DNA of 64,000 nt from Flammeovirga yaeyamensis (GTDB taxonomy: Bacteria > Bacteroidota > Bacteroidia > Cytophagales > Flammeovirgaceae), in the NCBI RefSeq assembly GCF_018736045.1, contig NZ_CP076132.1, forward strand, positions 4,637,001 through 4,701,000, in the 5' to 3' direction. Shown one piece after another: positions 53,906 through 62,278 of the stretch (the first letter of the stretch is position 1; every line of letters starts with the position of its first letter). Below the pieces are notes generated by a model that worked only from the letters and a program-made list of their open reading frames with translations, ran no database searches and was not told where the DNA came from. The position numbers and the translations under genes were made by a program.

Positions 53906-56077
53906 ATGAAGAAAACTACCTTATTAATAGGTTTTCTGATGTCACTTTTTTGTCTAAGTGCATTTGCTCAAACCAAAAACATCACCCTCGAAAACATATG
54001 GTCTGAATACAAATTCTACCCTCGTTCTGTAAGTTCTGTACGTTGGATGAACGATGGCGGATTTTACTCTAGCTTAGAGAAGAATCAGATTGTGAAAAAT
54101 AATGTTGCTACTGGGGAGGCGGTGGAAACTATCTTAAATGGTAATGATCTAAATATTGCTATCGCTGGCTATTCTTTTTCTGCAGATGAGTCTCAGATGT
54201 TATTAATGACGGACAGAGAAGCTATCTATAGAAGATCATTTAAGGCGGAATATTATATCTACGATTTTTCATCAAAGAAACTTTCGAAGCTTTCTGATAA
54301 TGGAAAACAATCGTATGCTACCTTATCACCTGATGGTAAAAAAGTAGCTTTCGTAAGAGAAAACAACCTTTTTGTTGTGGAATTGGCCGATATGAAAGAA
54401 ACGCAATTAACGAAAGATGGAAAATTCAATCATATCATCAACGGTTCTGCCGATTGGGTATATGAGGAGGAATTCTCTATGGCAAAAGCGTTTACTTGGT
54501 CGCCTGACAGTAAGAAAATTGCTTACCAAACATTTGATGAAACGGAAGTACCTGAATACAATATGCAATATTGGGGACAGTTATATCCTCAAGATTACAG
54601 ATTTAAATACCCTAAAGCGGGAGAGAAAAACTCTATCGTTTCAGTATCTGTGGTGGATTTAACTTCGGGTAAGCATCAAAAAATGGATATTGGTAAAGAA
54701 ACTGATATTTACATTCCTAGAATTCAGTGGACACAAGATTCAGGTATCTTATCGATGATCAGAATGAATCGTCTTCAGAATAAATTGGAAATTCTTCATG
54801 CAAGTGCTTTAACTGGTAGCAGTGAAGTCGTGCTTTCAGAAGAATCGAAAACTTACGTAGATCTTGATTACAATGATGATTTAACGTACTTAAAAGACGG
54901 TAAGCATTTTATCTACACTTCTGAGCAAAGTGGTTATAAGCATATTTACTTGTATGATATCAACGGTAAGTTGGTACGTCAGATTACAAATGGGGAGTGG
55001 GAAGTAACTTCTCTAGTAGGTATTAATGAGAATGTAAAAAAGCCGGTTATTTACTATATCTCTAACGAGGAAAATGACTTGGACCGTGACTTCTACTCTA
55101 TCGACTTGTACGGTAAGAAAAAAGTAAAGCTTTCTACAAAAGCAGGTCAAACTCGAGTGAATATGAGTCATGACTTCAGTTACTATATCGCTGTTCATTC
55201 ATCGGCTAATGAAGTATCTACTACTTCTCTTTTCAAAACGAAAAAGAATGAGTTGGTGAAAGTATTGGTAGACAATGCTCAGTTTAAAGGTACTATTGAA
55301 GAATATGGTTTCGTAAACAAGGAATTGTTCACTTTCAAAACAGAAGATGATGTTGAGCTTTATGGTTATATGCTAAAGCCTGCTGATTTTGATGCGGACA
55401 AGAAATATCCAGTGTTGATGTTCCAATACTCAGGTCCGGGATCTAATCAAGTAGCGAATTCTTGGGGTGGAAGTAACTATGCATGGCATCAGATGTTGAC
55501 GCAAAAAGGATATATCGTTGCAGTGGTCGATCCAAGAGGAACAGGTTCAAGAGGTAGAGACTTCAAACATGTTACCTACAAACAATTGGGTAAATACGAG
55601 GCGATCGATCAAATTGCTACAGCAAAATGGTTAGGTGAGCAAAACTATGTGGATGCTTCTAGAATTGGAATCTGGGGATGGAGTTTCGGTGGATATATGT
55701 CATCGTTATGTTTATTTACTGGAGCTGATCATTTCAAAATGGCCATTGCCGTTGCACCGGTAACGAACTGGAGATATTATGACACTATTTATACGGAGCG
55801 TTTCCAAGCATTACCTCAAAACAATGCAAGTGGTTATGACGATAACTCACCTATTCATCACGTAGATAAATTGAAAGGGAAGTTCTTCTTAATCCACGGT
55901 ACTGGCGATGACAACGTTCACGTACAAAACTCATTTGATTTATCAACAGCATTAATCAAAGCAAATAAGCAGTTTAGAGAATTCTATTATCCAAATAAAA
56001 ACCATGGCATCTATGGAGGTAATACAAGATTGCACTTGTACACTCAGATGACAGAGTTTGTGGAGAATAATTTATAA
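53906..56077 (+). CDS. Dipeptidyl-peptidase IV family serine peptidase (S9B)
   Basis: 723 residues. Signal peptide to about AFAQ (22). An eight-bladed beta-propeller (DPPIV N-terminal) domain at about 60-460 contains NGSADWVYEEEFSMAKAF with the EE pair that binds the substrate amino terminus. The alpha/beta-hydrolase catalytic domain at about 480-723 has nucleophile Ser in GWSFGGY, Asp in HGTGDDNVHVQNS and His in NKNHGIYGG. It removes X-Pro or X-Ala dipeptides from peptides in the periplasm. It is alone, with a terminator 54 bp after the stop. Confidence 0.95.
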   Translation: MKKTTLLIGFLMSLFCLSAFAQTKNITLENIWSEYKFYPRSVSSVRWMNDGGFYSSLEKNQIVKNNVATGEAVETILNGNDLNIAIAGYSFSADESQMLLMTDREAIYRRSFKAEYYIYDFSSKKLSKLSDNGKQSYATLSPDGKKVAFVRENNLFVVELADMKETQLTKDGKFNHIINGSADWVYEEEFSMAKAFTWSPDSKKIAYQTFDETEVPEYNMQYWGQLYPQDYRFKYPKAGEKNSIVSVSVVDLTSGKHQKMDIGKETDIYIPRIQWTQDSGILSMIRMNRLQNKLEILHASALTGSSEVVLSEESKTYVDLDYNDDLTYLKDGKHFIYTSEQSGYKHIYLYDINGKLVRQITNGEWEVTSLVGINENVKKPVIYYISNEENDLDRDFYSIDLYGKKKVKLSTKAGQTRVNMSHDFSYYIAVHSSANEVSTTSLFKTKKNELVKVLVDNAQFKGTIEEYGFVNKELFTFKTEDDVELYGYMLKPADFDADKKYPVLMFQYSGPGSNQVANSWGGSNYAWHQMLTQKGYIVAVVDPRGTGSRGRDFKHVTYKQLGKYEAIDQIATAKWLGEQNYVDASRIGIWGWSFGGYMSSLCLFTGADHFKMAIAVAPVTNWRYYDTIYTERFQALPQNNASGYDDNSPIHHVDKLKGKFFLIHGTGDDNVHVQNSFDLSTALIKANKQFREFYYPNKNHGIYGGNTRLHLYTQMTEFVENNL

Positions 56078-56130
56078 TGATAATGTCTTGCCTTAAACAT
56101 CATCAATAAATTAGGGCGAGCATGAAATAA

Positions 56131-56180
56131 AAAACACCACTTTTAAGGTCTAAACAGACTTTGAAAGTGGTGTTTTTTTT
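56131..56180 (+). terminator. Intrinsic terminator after the DPP-IV gene
   Basis: AAAACACCACTTT at 56131-56143 pairs with AAAGTGGTGTTTT at 56164-56176. A second stem (GGTCT/AGACT) lies in the loop, and the T-run extends to 56180. Confidence 0.9.
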
Positions 56181-56314
56181 GAAGAAAAATCGATTCAAAT
56201 AGGGCGTTTGAAAAGGTAGTAAAGAGAAAATCCCTTTACTACCTCAGATGTTTTCATCAATTAAAAGTAGTTATTATCAACATCATAAATTATATACACG
56301 AGTTTACACTCAAA

Positions 56315-57706
56315 CTATAAGTAGTCTCCACCTAATGCCATATAAAGGTTTATCCTTTGTGAAATCTTCTCATATTTTAAATTCAATTGGTTGGTTGATT
56401 CGTCAATCAATTGAAGTTGCTTCTGTAATAGGGTAAACATATTCTCGTTACCTACTTGGTATTGCTTTTCAGACAATTCGTAGGTTCTTTGCAGCTTTTC
56501 TAACGCTACATTCGATTGTTCGAAACGACCTTCTACTGCTGCTACTCCATTCAAACTTGTTTCTACTTCGCTTAAAGCATTTAAATATGATTTAGCATAG
56601 TATAAAACCGCTTGTTTTTGTTGCTCGTTTTGGATAGCAATATTGGTTTTAATGGCTCCTCCTGTAAAGATTGGAGTAACCAAACCACCACCAATACTTA
56701 AGATTGGATTCGACAAATTCCACATTCCTTGTAATGTTTTATTTGCCCCTCCAAATGTAGTATTTAGTGTAAGTGATGGCCATCTTGAAGCTTCGGCCAC
56801 CTCTTTGCTGTAGAATGCTTGAGCCACTGCGAACTGAGAAATCATAATCTCAGGTCTGTTTTCCAACATACTTAATGGTAGTTCCGCCGGAATATTTGAT
56901 GACAACATCATAAGGTCTTCCTCTACGGCTAACTCACCTTTAGGATAACGTCCCATCAGTAGTTCAATCGCTCTTTTTGTGTCTTGTTCTACCTGATCAA
57001 GAATCACCAAAGTTTCCTTGTATTTGGCAATTTGTGCTTCCATTTGAAGAACATCAGATTCTTTAGCCATACCTACTTTTAATCGAACTTGATTAAACTC
57101 AGACATCGACTCTGTTGTCTCAATAGCCTCTTTGATTAACTTCTTTTGCTCAGTAATATATACCGAAGTATAATATGCTCTTGCAATAGAAGCTGCCAAT
57201 ACTTGTTTTAACTTTTTCTGTACGTACTCCGCAGAATAGATCATTGTTTCTGCTGCCTTATTTCCATAACGCAACTTTCCCCAAAGGTCCATTTCCCAAG
57301 AAGCATTCACGATACCGTAGGAAGGACCTGCTGCATTTTGCACTGGCAAATAAGCAGCTGAAGCTCCAATTCCTACTTGCGGTTTCATTCTTGATTCAGC
57401 TAATCGAAGGCCTAAATTTGCTTGTTCAATTCTGGATGACGCGATCTGAACATCAGCATTATATTTATATGCCTCTCTAATTAGTGTATCAATATTTTCA
57501 GTCTCCCATTCTTTTACCCAATCCATTTCCATTTTTTGGGTAGAATCCATCTCTTTAAATACCCAATCATTAGGGATAGACATGTTTTCTAGGGCAGTAT
57601 TGTCCTGTTTGATAGCTTCCTTAGTGGGTGCCTCTTTTAAGTTTAAACAACTACTAAGAGTAACTGATCCCACAAAGAAGAACATCAATGATTTTAATAA
57701 TTTCAT
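56315..57706 (-). CDS. TolC/NodT-type outer-membrane efflux lipoprotein
   Basis: 463 residues. A lipoprotein signal with Cys at about 20 (LSSCLNL), then two OEP repeats of long helices and short strands covering about 65-460 (VQIASSRIEQANLGLRLAES; SWEMDLWGKLRYGN; LLQKQLQLIDESTNQLNLKY). It forms a trimeric channel through outer membrane and periplasm. It is the last gene of the yibI-like, yibH-like, tolC-like run, 15 bp after the adaptor gene. No inner-membrane pump gene (RND, ABC, MFS) follows; the next gene on this side is on the other strand. Confidence 0.93.
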   Translation of the reverse strand: MKLLKSLMFFFVGSVTLSSCLNLKEAPTKEAIKQDNTALENMSIPNDWVFKEMDSTQKMEMDWVKEWETENIDTLIREAYKYNADVQIASSRIEQANLGLRLAESRMKPQVGIGASAAYLPVQNAAGPSYGIVNASWEMDLWGKLRYGNKAAETMIYSAEYVQKKLKQVLAASIARAYYTSVYITEQKKLIKEAIETTESMSEFNQVRLKVGMAKESDVLQMEAQIAKYKETLVILDQVEQDTKRAIELLMGRYPKGELAVEEDLMMLSSNIPAELPLSMLENRPEIMISQFAVAQAFYSKEVAEASRWPSLTLNTTFGGANKTLQGMWNLSNPILSIGGGLVTPIFTGGAIKTNIAIQNEQQKQAVLYYAKSYLNALSEVETSLNGVAAVEGRFEQSNVALEKLQRTYELSEKQYQVGNENMFTLLQKQLQLIDESTNQLNLKYEKISQRINLYMALGGDYL

Positions 57707-57721
57707 GATGATTGGTGGATT

Positions 57722-58840
57722 TTAGTGCGCTTTTAAGATCAAGTAATTTACTTTCGCAGAAATACGAATCATTACTTTACGAATGATGTAGAACGGTTGT
57801 GTCTGTGATGTATACACAGCAACTGAACCATTCGCACCCATTGGGATGTCTGCTTCCTCTGAAACAAGCTTCACTAAATACTTTCCTCTTTTCTGAACAC
57901 CTTGATCGATCGTTGGCAACATACCAGAAGGAAGTAATTGACCTCTACTCGATGCCCATACAATAGATTCTACTTTTCCATTGTAGATTACACCTGGCTT
58001 AGAAGCAAACGTTAAGTCTACTTCGTTACCTTCTTCCATCTTATGCAACTCGTTCTGATCGAAAGAAGCAATGATATTCTGACGTCCTTCTACCAAAGTC
58101 ATAAGGTCTGCCAATGGCAATGCCATAGCACCTTTTCTTAGCTGAAGGTTAACCACTGTAGCATCAATTGGTGCTTTTACCACTGTCTGCTCTAAATCCC
58201 ATTCTGCTCTTTCCAAACGTGCAACAAGTTCTGCAACAGATACTTGCTCACCATTGTATTCCGCTTTAATTGTTGCTAAAATAGAAGCTTCCTGTGCTTT
58301 TAATTGCATTAATTGTGCTTCTAATTGCTTCACGTTGTTTTGTGCTTGTTCCAAGTCAAAACGGTTACCAGCATTCGCATCAACTAGTTCCTGGAATTGT
58401 GCTTGACGAGTTCTTGCTAATTCCAATTGCGCCTCTACTGCTTTTCTATTGGCTCTAATGGCATCAACATTTCTATATTGTACACTTACTGAAGCTCTTG
58501 CTTTCTCGATAGAAGCTTTGATACCTTCAATTTGTGCTTTAAAAGGAGCTTGTTCGATGGTGAATAAAGTATCGCCTTTAGCAATTCTGCTATTTTCTTT
58601 AACGAAAACTTCATCTACACGACCTCTAACATTCGCCTTAATTTGTACTGTTTTATTATATACCCTAACATCATCTGATGATGGCATGATGGCGTTCATC
58701 GTTAAGATTACACCTGTTACACCGATAACCGGGATTAAAAATACAATAATCTTAGATGTAGTATTCCAAGCTAAAAGTTTGAACTTGATAAAAACCAACC
58801 AAACGATTAGACCATAAACGATTAATATTAAATCTAACAT
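57722..58840 (-). CDS. HlyD/EmrA-type membrane fusion protein (YibH/YiaV-like)
   Basis: 372 residues. Two N-terminal membrane helices (about 3-18 and 28-50) rather than one, as in E. coli YibH/YiaV. Then a biotinyl-lipoyl-like domain (VRGRVDEVFVKENSRIAKGD), a helical hairpin at about 100-195 rich in Gln/Ala/Glu, a second lipoyl half (VVKAPIDATVVNLQLRKGA) and a beta-barrel end. It connects the inner membrane to the OMF encoded 15 bp downstream. It is preceded 27 bp upstream by a DUF3302 gene, the same neighbour that YibH and YiaV have in E. coli. Confidence 0.92.
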   Translation of the reverse strand: MLDLILIVYGLIVWLVFIKFKLLAWNTTSKIIVFLIPVIGVTGVILTMNAIMPSSDDVRVYNKTVQIKANVRGRVDEVFVKENSRIAKGDTLFTIEQAPFKAQIEGIKASIEKARASVSVQYRNVDAIRANRKAVEAQLELARTRQAQFQELVDANAGNRFDLEQAQNNVKQLEAQLMQLKAQEASILATIKAEYNGEQVSVAELVARLERAEWDLEQTVVKAPIDATVVNLQLRKGAMALPLADLMTLVEGRQNIIASFDQNELHKMEEGNEVDLTFASKPGVIYNGKVESIVWASSRGQLLPSGMLPTIDQGVQKRGKYLVKLVSEEADIPMGANGSVAVYTSQTQPFYIIRKVMIRISAKVNYLILKAH

Positions 58841-58867
58841 GAGAAAATAAATTTAAATAGGTTTAAG

Positions 58868-59248
58868 TTATGCGACTTCTTTGACTTCTTCCTTAGTGTT
58901 TTTCTCACCGAAAGAAGCTTCGTCAGCTTGGAAAAATTGTAAAGGATTTGAGTAGGCCCAAACTAAAGCTAATGGCCATAGCATTCCGCCCATCACTAAT
59001 GACAATAAGCACATCATATGGATAGAATCTGCTTGAGGGTGATTACGTTTTTTTGCAATCTCTTCTGGAATAATATGTATTTTCCAAAAAATCCACGCAC
59101 CTATTACAGGTACAACTGTAACTACTACCCAAGCCATAATGTCTGCGAAAGAATTTACTTTCTCTGGACTAATCATAGCCATTGCGTTATTAGGTAATGT
59201 AGACAGTATTGTGAATAAAATAAAGGATAAGGTAGTTATCTTTTTCAT
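58868..59248 (-). CDS. DUF3302 (YibI/YiaW-like) inner-membrane protein
   Basis: 126 residues. A signal-like first hydrophobic segment (4-23), then two membrane helices at about 33-58 (ADIMAWVVVTVVPVIGAWIFWK) and 78-101 (MCLLSLVMGGMLWPLALVWAY), and an acidic C-terminal tail (GEKNTKEEVKEVA). The segment HIIPEEIAKKRNHPQADSI between helices fits DUF3302. In E. coli, yibI and yiaW lie directly upstream of the HlyD-type yibH and yiaV; here the order is the same and an OMF gene is added. Function is unknown. Confidence 0.85.
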   Translation of the reverse strand: MKKITTLSFILFTILSTLPNNAMAMISPEKVNSFADIMAWVVVTVVPVIGAWIFWKIHIIPEEIAKKRNHPQADSIHMMCLLSLVMGGMLWPLALVWAYSNPLQFFQADEASFGEKNTKEEVKEVA

Positions 59249-59599
59249 ATCAAGTGGTGTTAATTAAGTTTTTGGTAAAGCGAAAACTCTGACATTTTTG
59301 TGCTTTACAATTTCATGTAATAATCATTCAATACTTAAATTGGATGAATTAGCAATTGATTCAATACAAACATAATTGATTACATAACAATCTAATTATT
59401 CAATAAATCATTAATAGTTATGCGATTGTTCACTTGATTTTTATTAGGTTTTAGTAATGAACATTTACAAATTAAACACAATTAGTTTATTAATAGCTAC
59501 TTAGTTTTTGATATCGATTCAACATATTATGCGAACAGATAAATAAAAAAGAATATTCACATAAGTAACAAAATTACACTTGTTTTACATCAAACATAA
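59249..59599 (-). other. Intergenic region before the yibI-like operon
   Basis: 351 bp, AT-rich, downstream of the AraC regulator gene and upstream of the yibI-like operon. On the minus strand TATGTTTG (59374-59367) matches TAnnTTTG about 120 bp before the yibI-like start; no -33 element is clear. This is the likely site of AraC-regulator control. No gene is seen and no convincing AraC site can be picked by eye. Confidence 0.35.
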
Positions 59600-60628
59600 T
59601 TAATATAAGTTTCTTAAACCTTCAAACACTTCAGTATAACCTCCTTTTTTAAATTGTGTTGGTGTGAGTCCAGTTTCTTTTTTGAATAGATTTGTAAAAT
59701 GTGTTACAGAGTTATATCCTACTTTATTGGCAATTTCTGAGATTCCTAAATTAGTCCCTACAATTAAAGATTTTGCTTTTTGCATCCTTAAGAATTTTAT
59801 ATAATCGTACATAGAATATTTAAAGTAATCTTTAAACAAGTGATGCAATTTGGTTTTAGAAAACCCTATTCGCTTACATAAATCTTCTATAGATATTTCC
59901 TCTTCGAGATTGTCTTTGATGTACTGTTCCAATTCATCCAACTTCCCTTGGATCTCTTTTTTCATAGAATACTTAGCCTCTGCTCCATCAGTTAGCCTAT
60001 AATAGACTTCTGACACAATCATTAAAACAACACCTTTATAAATAGGTTTTCGAAGCTCTAAAGGATAACTTCTAGACATCAACTGTTCTAAAGTTTTTTC
60101 AAAATGAACTCCATATTCCATTTTATTAAAAAATGTACGGTTTGTTTCGATGCCTATATCAAAATAAGAGTGGGATTTCAGAAAATCTTTAAAATTCCTT
60201 TTTAACCAATCAAAAGAAACATATAGTGTTAAGAAAGTGTGGTGCAAATTCGCAGGGAAATTTCCATAAATAGAGGAGTTATCAGAATAGATTAAAATAT
60301 TTTTTTCATCTGATAAACTTTTATCGGGAAAATGACTCAACGTCATCCCTTCTGGATAGCCATGAAAAGCAAACTCAAAAACCATAAATTTGGCTTTCGA
60401 TTTTCTTCCATGTTCTTTGAATAATACATTATGATTGAGGGTCACATCAGAATATCGAATAAATAAACCGTCTTCAATATTGATTAATTCAAACCTTGCC
60501 TTTCCCAGGTCATTATCCATGACGAGGTGTTTATCACTTTCCTCTATAAAAGGACCAATCTGAGGAGCTGCTTCTACTACCCAGTTTTCTCTATCAAATA
60601 TTTCGACTATAATTTGGTCCTCTTTCAT
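59600..60628 (-). CDS. AraC-family transcriptional regulator
   Basis: 342 residues. The N-terminal ~215 residues are an uncharacterised sensing domain. The AraC DNA-binding domain is at about 228-330 with two helix-turn-helix units (ISIEDLCKRIGFSKTKLHHLF and GISEIANKVGYNSVTHFTNLF) and the family end TGLTPTQFKKG. It lies upstream of and codirectional with the yibI-yibH-tolC-like operon, so local control is likely. PchR/YbtA-type regulators share this shape. It is separated from the thrC gene by the thrC terminator. Confidence 0.92.
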   Translation of the reverse strand: MKEDQIIVEIFDRENWVVEAAPQIGPFIEESDKHLVMDNDLGKARFELINIEDGLFIRYSDVTLNHNVLFKEHGRKSKAKFMVFEFAFHGYPEGMTLSHFPDKSLSDEKNILIYSDNSSIYGNFPANLHHTFLTLYVSFDWLKRNFKDFLKSHSYFDIGIETNRTFFNKMEYGVHFEKTLEQLMSRSYPLELRKPIYKGVVLMIVSEVYYRLTDGAEAKYSMKKEIQGKLDELEQYIKDNLEEEISIEDLCKRIGFSKTKLHHLFKDYFKYSMYDYIKFLRMQKAKSLIVGTNLGISEIANKVGYNSVTHFTNLFKKETGLTPTQFKKGGYTEVFEGLRNLY

Positions 60629-60675
60629 GTTTCTTAAATTGATTTCATTATCAATCTATTCAATTTAAATAAAAA

Positions 60676-60707
60676 AAACTCCTTTTATTAAAAAATAAAA
60701 GGAGTTT
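60676..60707 (-). terminator. Intrinsic terminator of thrC
   Basis: 60676-60689 pairs perfectly with 60694-60707 (14 bp, AAACTCC... type) with a 4-nt loop. On the minus strand a U8 run follows. It lies 23 bp after the thrC stop. Confidence 0.9.
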
Positions 60708-60730
60708 AAAATAGATGTGATAATACTATG

Positions 60731-62053
60731 CTAAACTGTCGCTGTTACTTCAGCCAACAAGTATTTTTTGAATTTTTTGAAATCGGCCTCTAATAAAGTC
60801 GCTTTTTTAGGACGATCGATGATCTCCTGTAACCTTTGAGGGATTTCTAGTTTTTTATTGATGACAGGCTCAACAATCTCAACAAATTTCACTGGGTGAG
60901 CTGTTGATAAGAATACACCTGCTGTTTTCTTTCCTATTTCTTCTTTATCCATATAATCCTTCAACGCTTGGTAGCCAATTGCTGAGTGAGGACAAAGAAT
61001 ATATTTCGTTTGATCATATACTTCTTTCATTGTATCACGAGTTTCCTCGTCAGTGAAATAAGTACCTGTTACCCTTTCTTTCAACGTTTCGAAATCGTTG
61101 TTATGCAACTCCAATAAACGTGGGAAGTTCGAAGGGTTACCTACATCCATAGCATTTGATATGGTAGCTAATGATGGACGAGGTTGGAAGATCTCAGTTC
61201 TTAAATAAACTGGAACAACTTTATTCGCATTAGTTGCCGCAATAAAGTGCTCTACCTTTAATCCCATTCTGTTGGCAATCATACCACCACACAAGTTACC
61301 GAAGTTACCTGATGGAGTACAGAAGATCACTTTTTTAAATCCTTCTCTCTTTAACTGAGCAAATGCGTTAAAGTAGTAGAATGATTGAGGAATTAAACGG
61401 CTAATATTAATAGAGTTCGCTGATGTTAAATTCAACGTCTCTGCAAGTTCTTTGTCTAGGAATGCTTCTTTTACCAATCGCTGACAGTCATCGAATGTAC
61501 CTTCGATTTCTACCGCTTTGATGTTACCACCATTGGTTGTTAACTGTTGTTCTTGGATAGGACTTACTTTACCTTTAGGATAAAGAATAGTCACTTGAAT
61601 TCCTTCCACCCCAAAGAAACCCTGTGCCACAGCACTACCTGTATCGCCAGAAGTGGCTACTAAAATATGTAACTTCTCACCTTTGTCTAAGAAATAAGAC
61701 ATTAGTCGAGCCATAAACCTTGCACCAAAATCTTTGAATGCTAGGGTTGGTCCGTGGAACAATTCAAGAGAATAAATCTGATCCACAACTTTTACGATAG
61801 GTGCATCAAAATTTACTGCATCGTCTACAATTTTACGAATTTCTTCAGACGGTACATCTTCGCTTAATAAAGCATTGGTCACTTCATAAGCAATATCTTG
61901 AAATGATAGTTTTTCGATGTTATCAAAAAACTCCTGAGGTAATTTTGCAATTTTCTCAGGCATATATAACCCGTTATCTTCAGGTAATCCTTTAAATAAG
62001 GCTTTCTTTAAGCTGGCCTCTTCGGCTTGTCGTTTAGTACTGTAATAGATCAT
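60731..62053 (-). CDS. thrC: Threonine synthase
   Basis: 440 residues from the ATG at 62051-62053, reading MIYYSTKRQAEEASLKKAL as in other Bacteroidota; an ATG six codons upstream is possible. PLP enzyme, fold type II: the Schiff-base lysine is in LAFKDFGARF, the phosphate loop is TSGDTGSAVAQGF, and SANSINISRL follows. It converts O-phosphohomoserine to threonine in the cytosol. The upstream neighbours that often form thrABC are not present on this side. It has a strong terminator. Confidence 0.95.
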   Translation of the reverse strand: MIYYSTKRQAEEASLKKALFKGLPEDNGLYMPEKIAKLPQEFFDNIEKLSFQDIAYEVTNALLSEDVPSEEIRKIVDDAVNFDAPIVKVVDQIYSLELFHGPTLAFKDFGARFMARLMSYFLDKGEKLHILVATSGDTGSAVAQGFFGVEGIQVTILYPKGKVSPIQEQQLTTNGGNIKAVEIEGTFDDCQRLVKEAFLDKELAETLNLTSANSINISRLIPQSFYYFNAFAQLKREGFKKVIFCTPSGNFGNLCGGMIANRMGLKVEHFIAATNANKVVPVYLRTEIFQPRPSLATISNAMDVGNPSNFPRLLELHNNDFETLKERVTGTYFTDEETRDTMKEVYDQTKYILCPHSAIGYQALKDYMDKEEIGKKTAGVFLSTAHPVKFVEIVEPVINKKLEIPQRLQEIIDRPKKATLLEADFKKFKKYLLAEVTATV

Positions 62054-62278
62054 CGTTCTCTCTTTTCGCACTCCTACAATTTTTGATTTTCAATAAGTAT
62101 GTCCGGGTGTTTATTGAAAATATCTCAAGCAAAGATATGTATTTTCTAAAAAATTTCAATAAAACATGTAGTTTAATAATCATTTTACAATAAAATCACC
62201 CACATTCTTGTTATATTTTTTTTTATTTTAGTGGTTTGATACAATTTCAACATAAATTGTGATATTCCTCTAATGACT

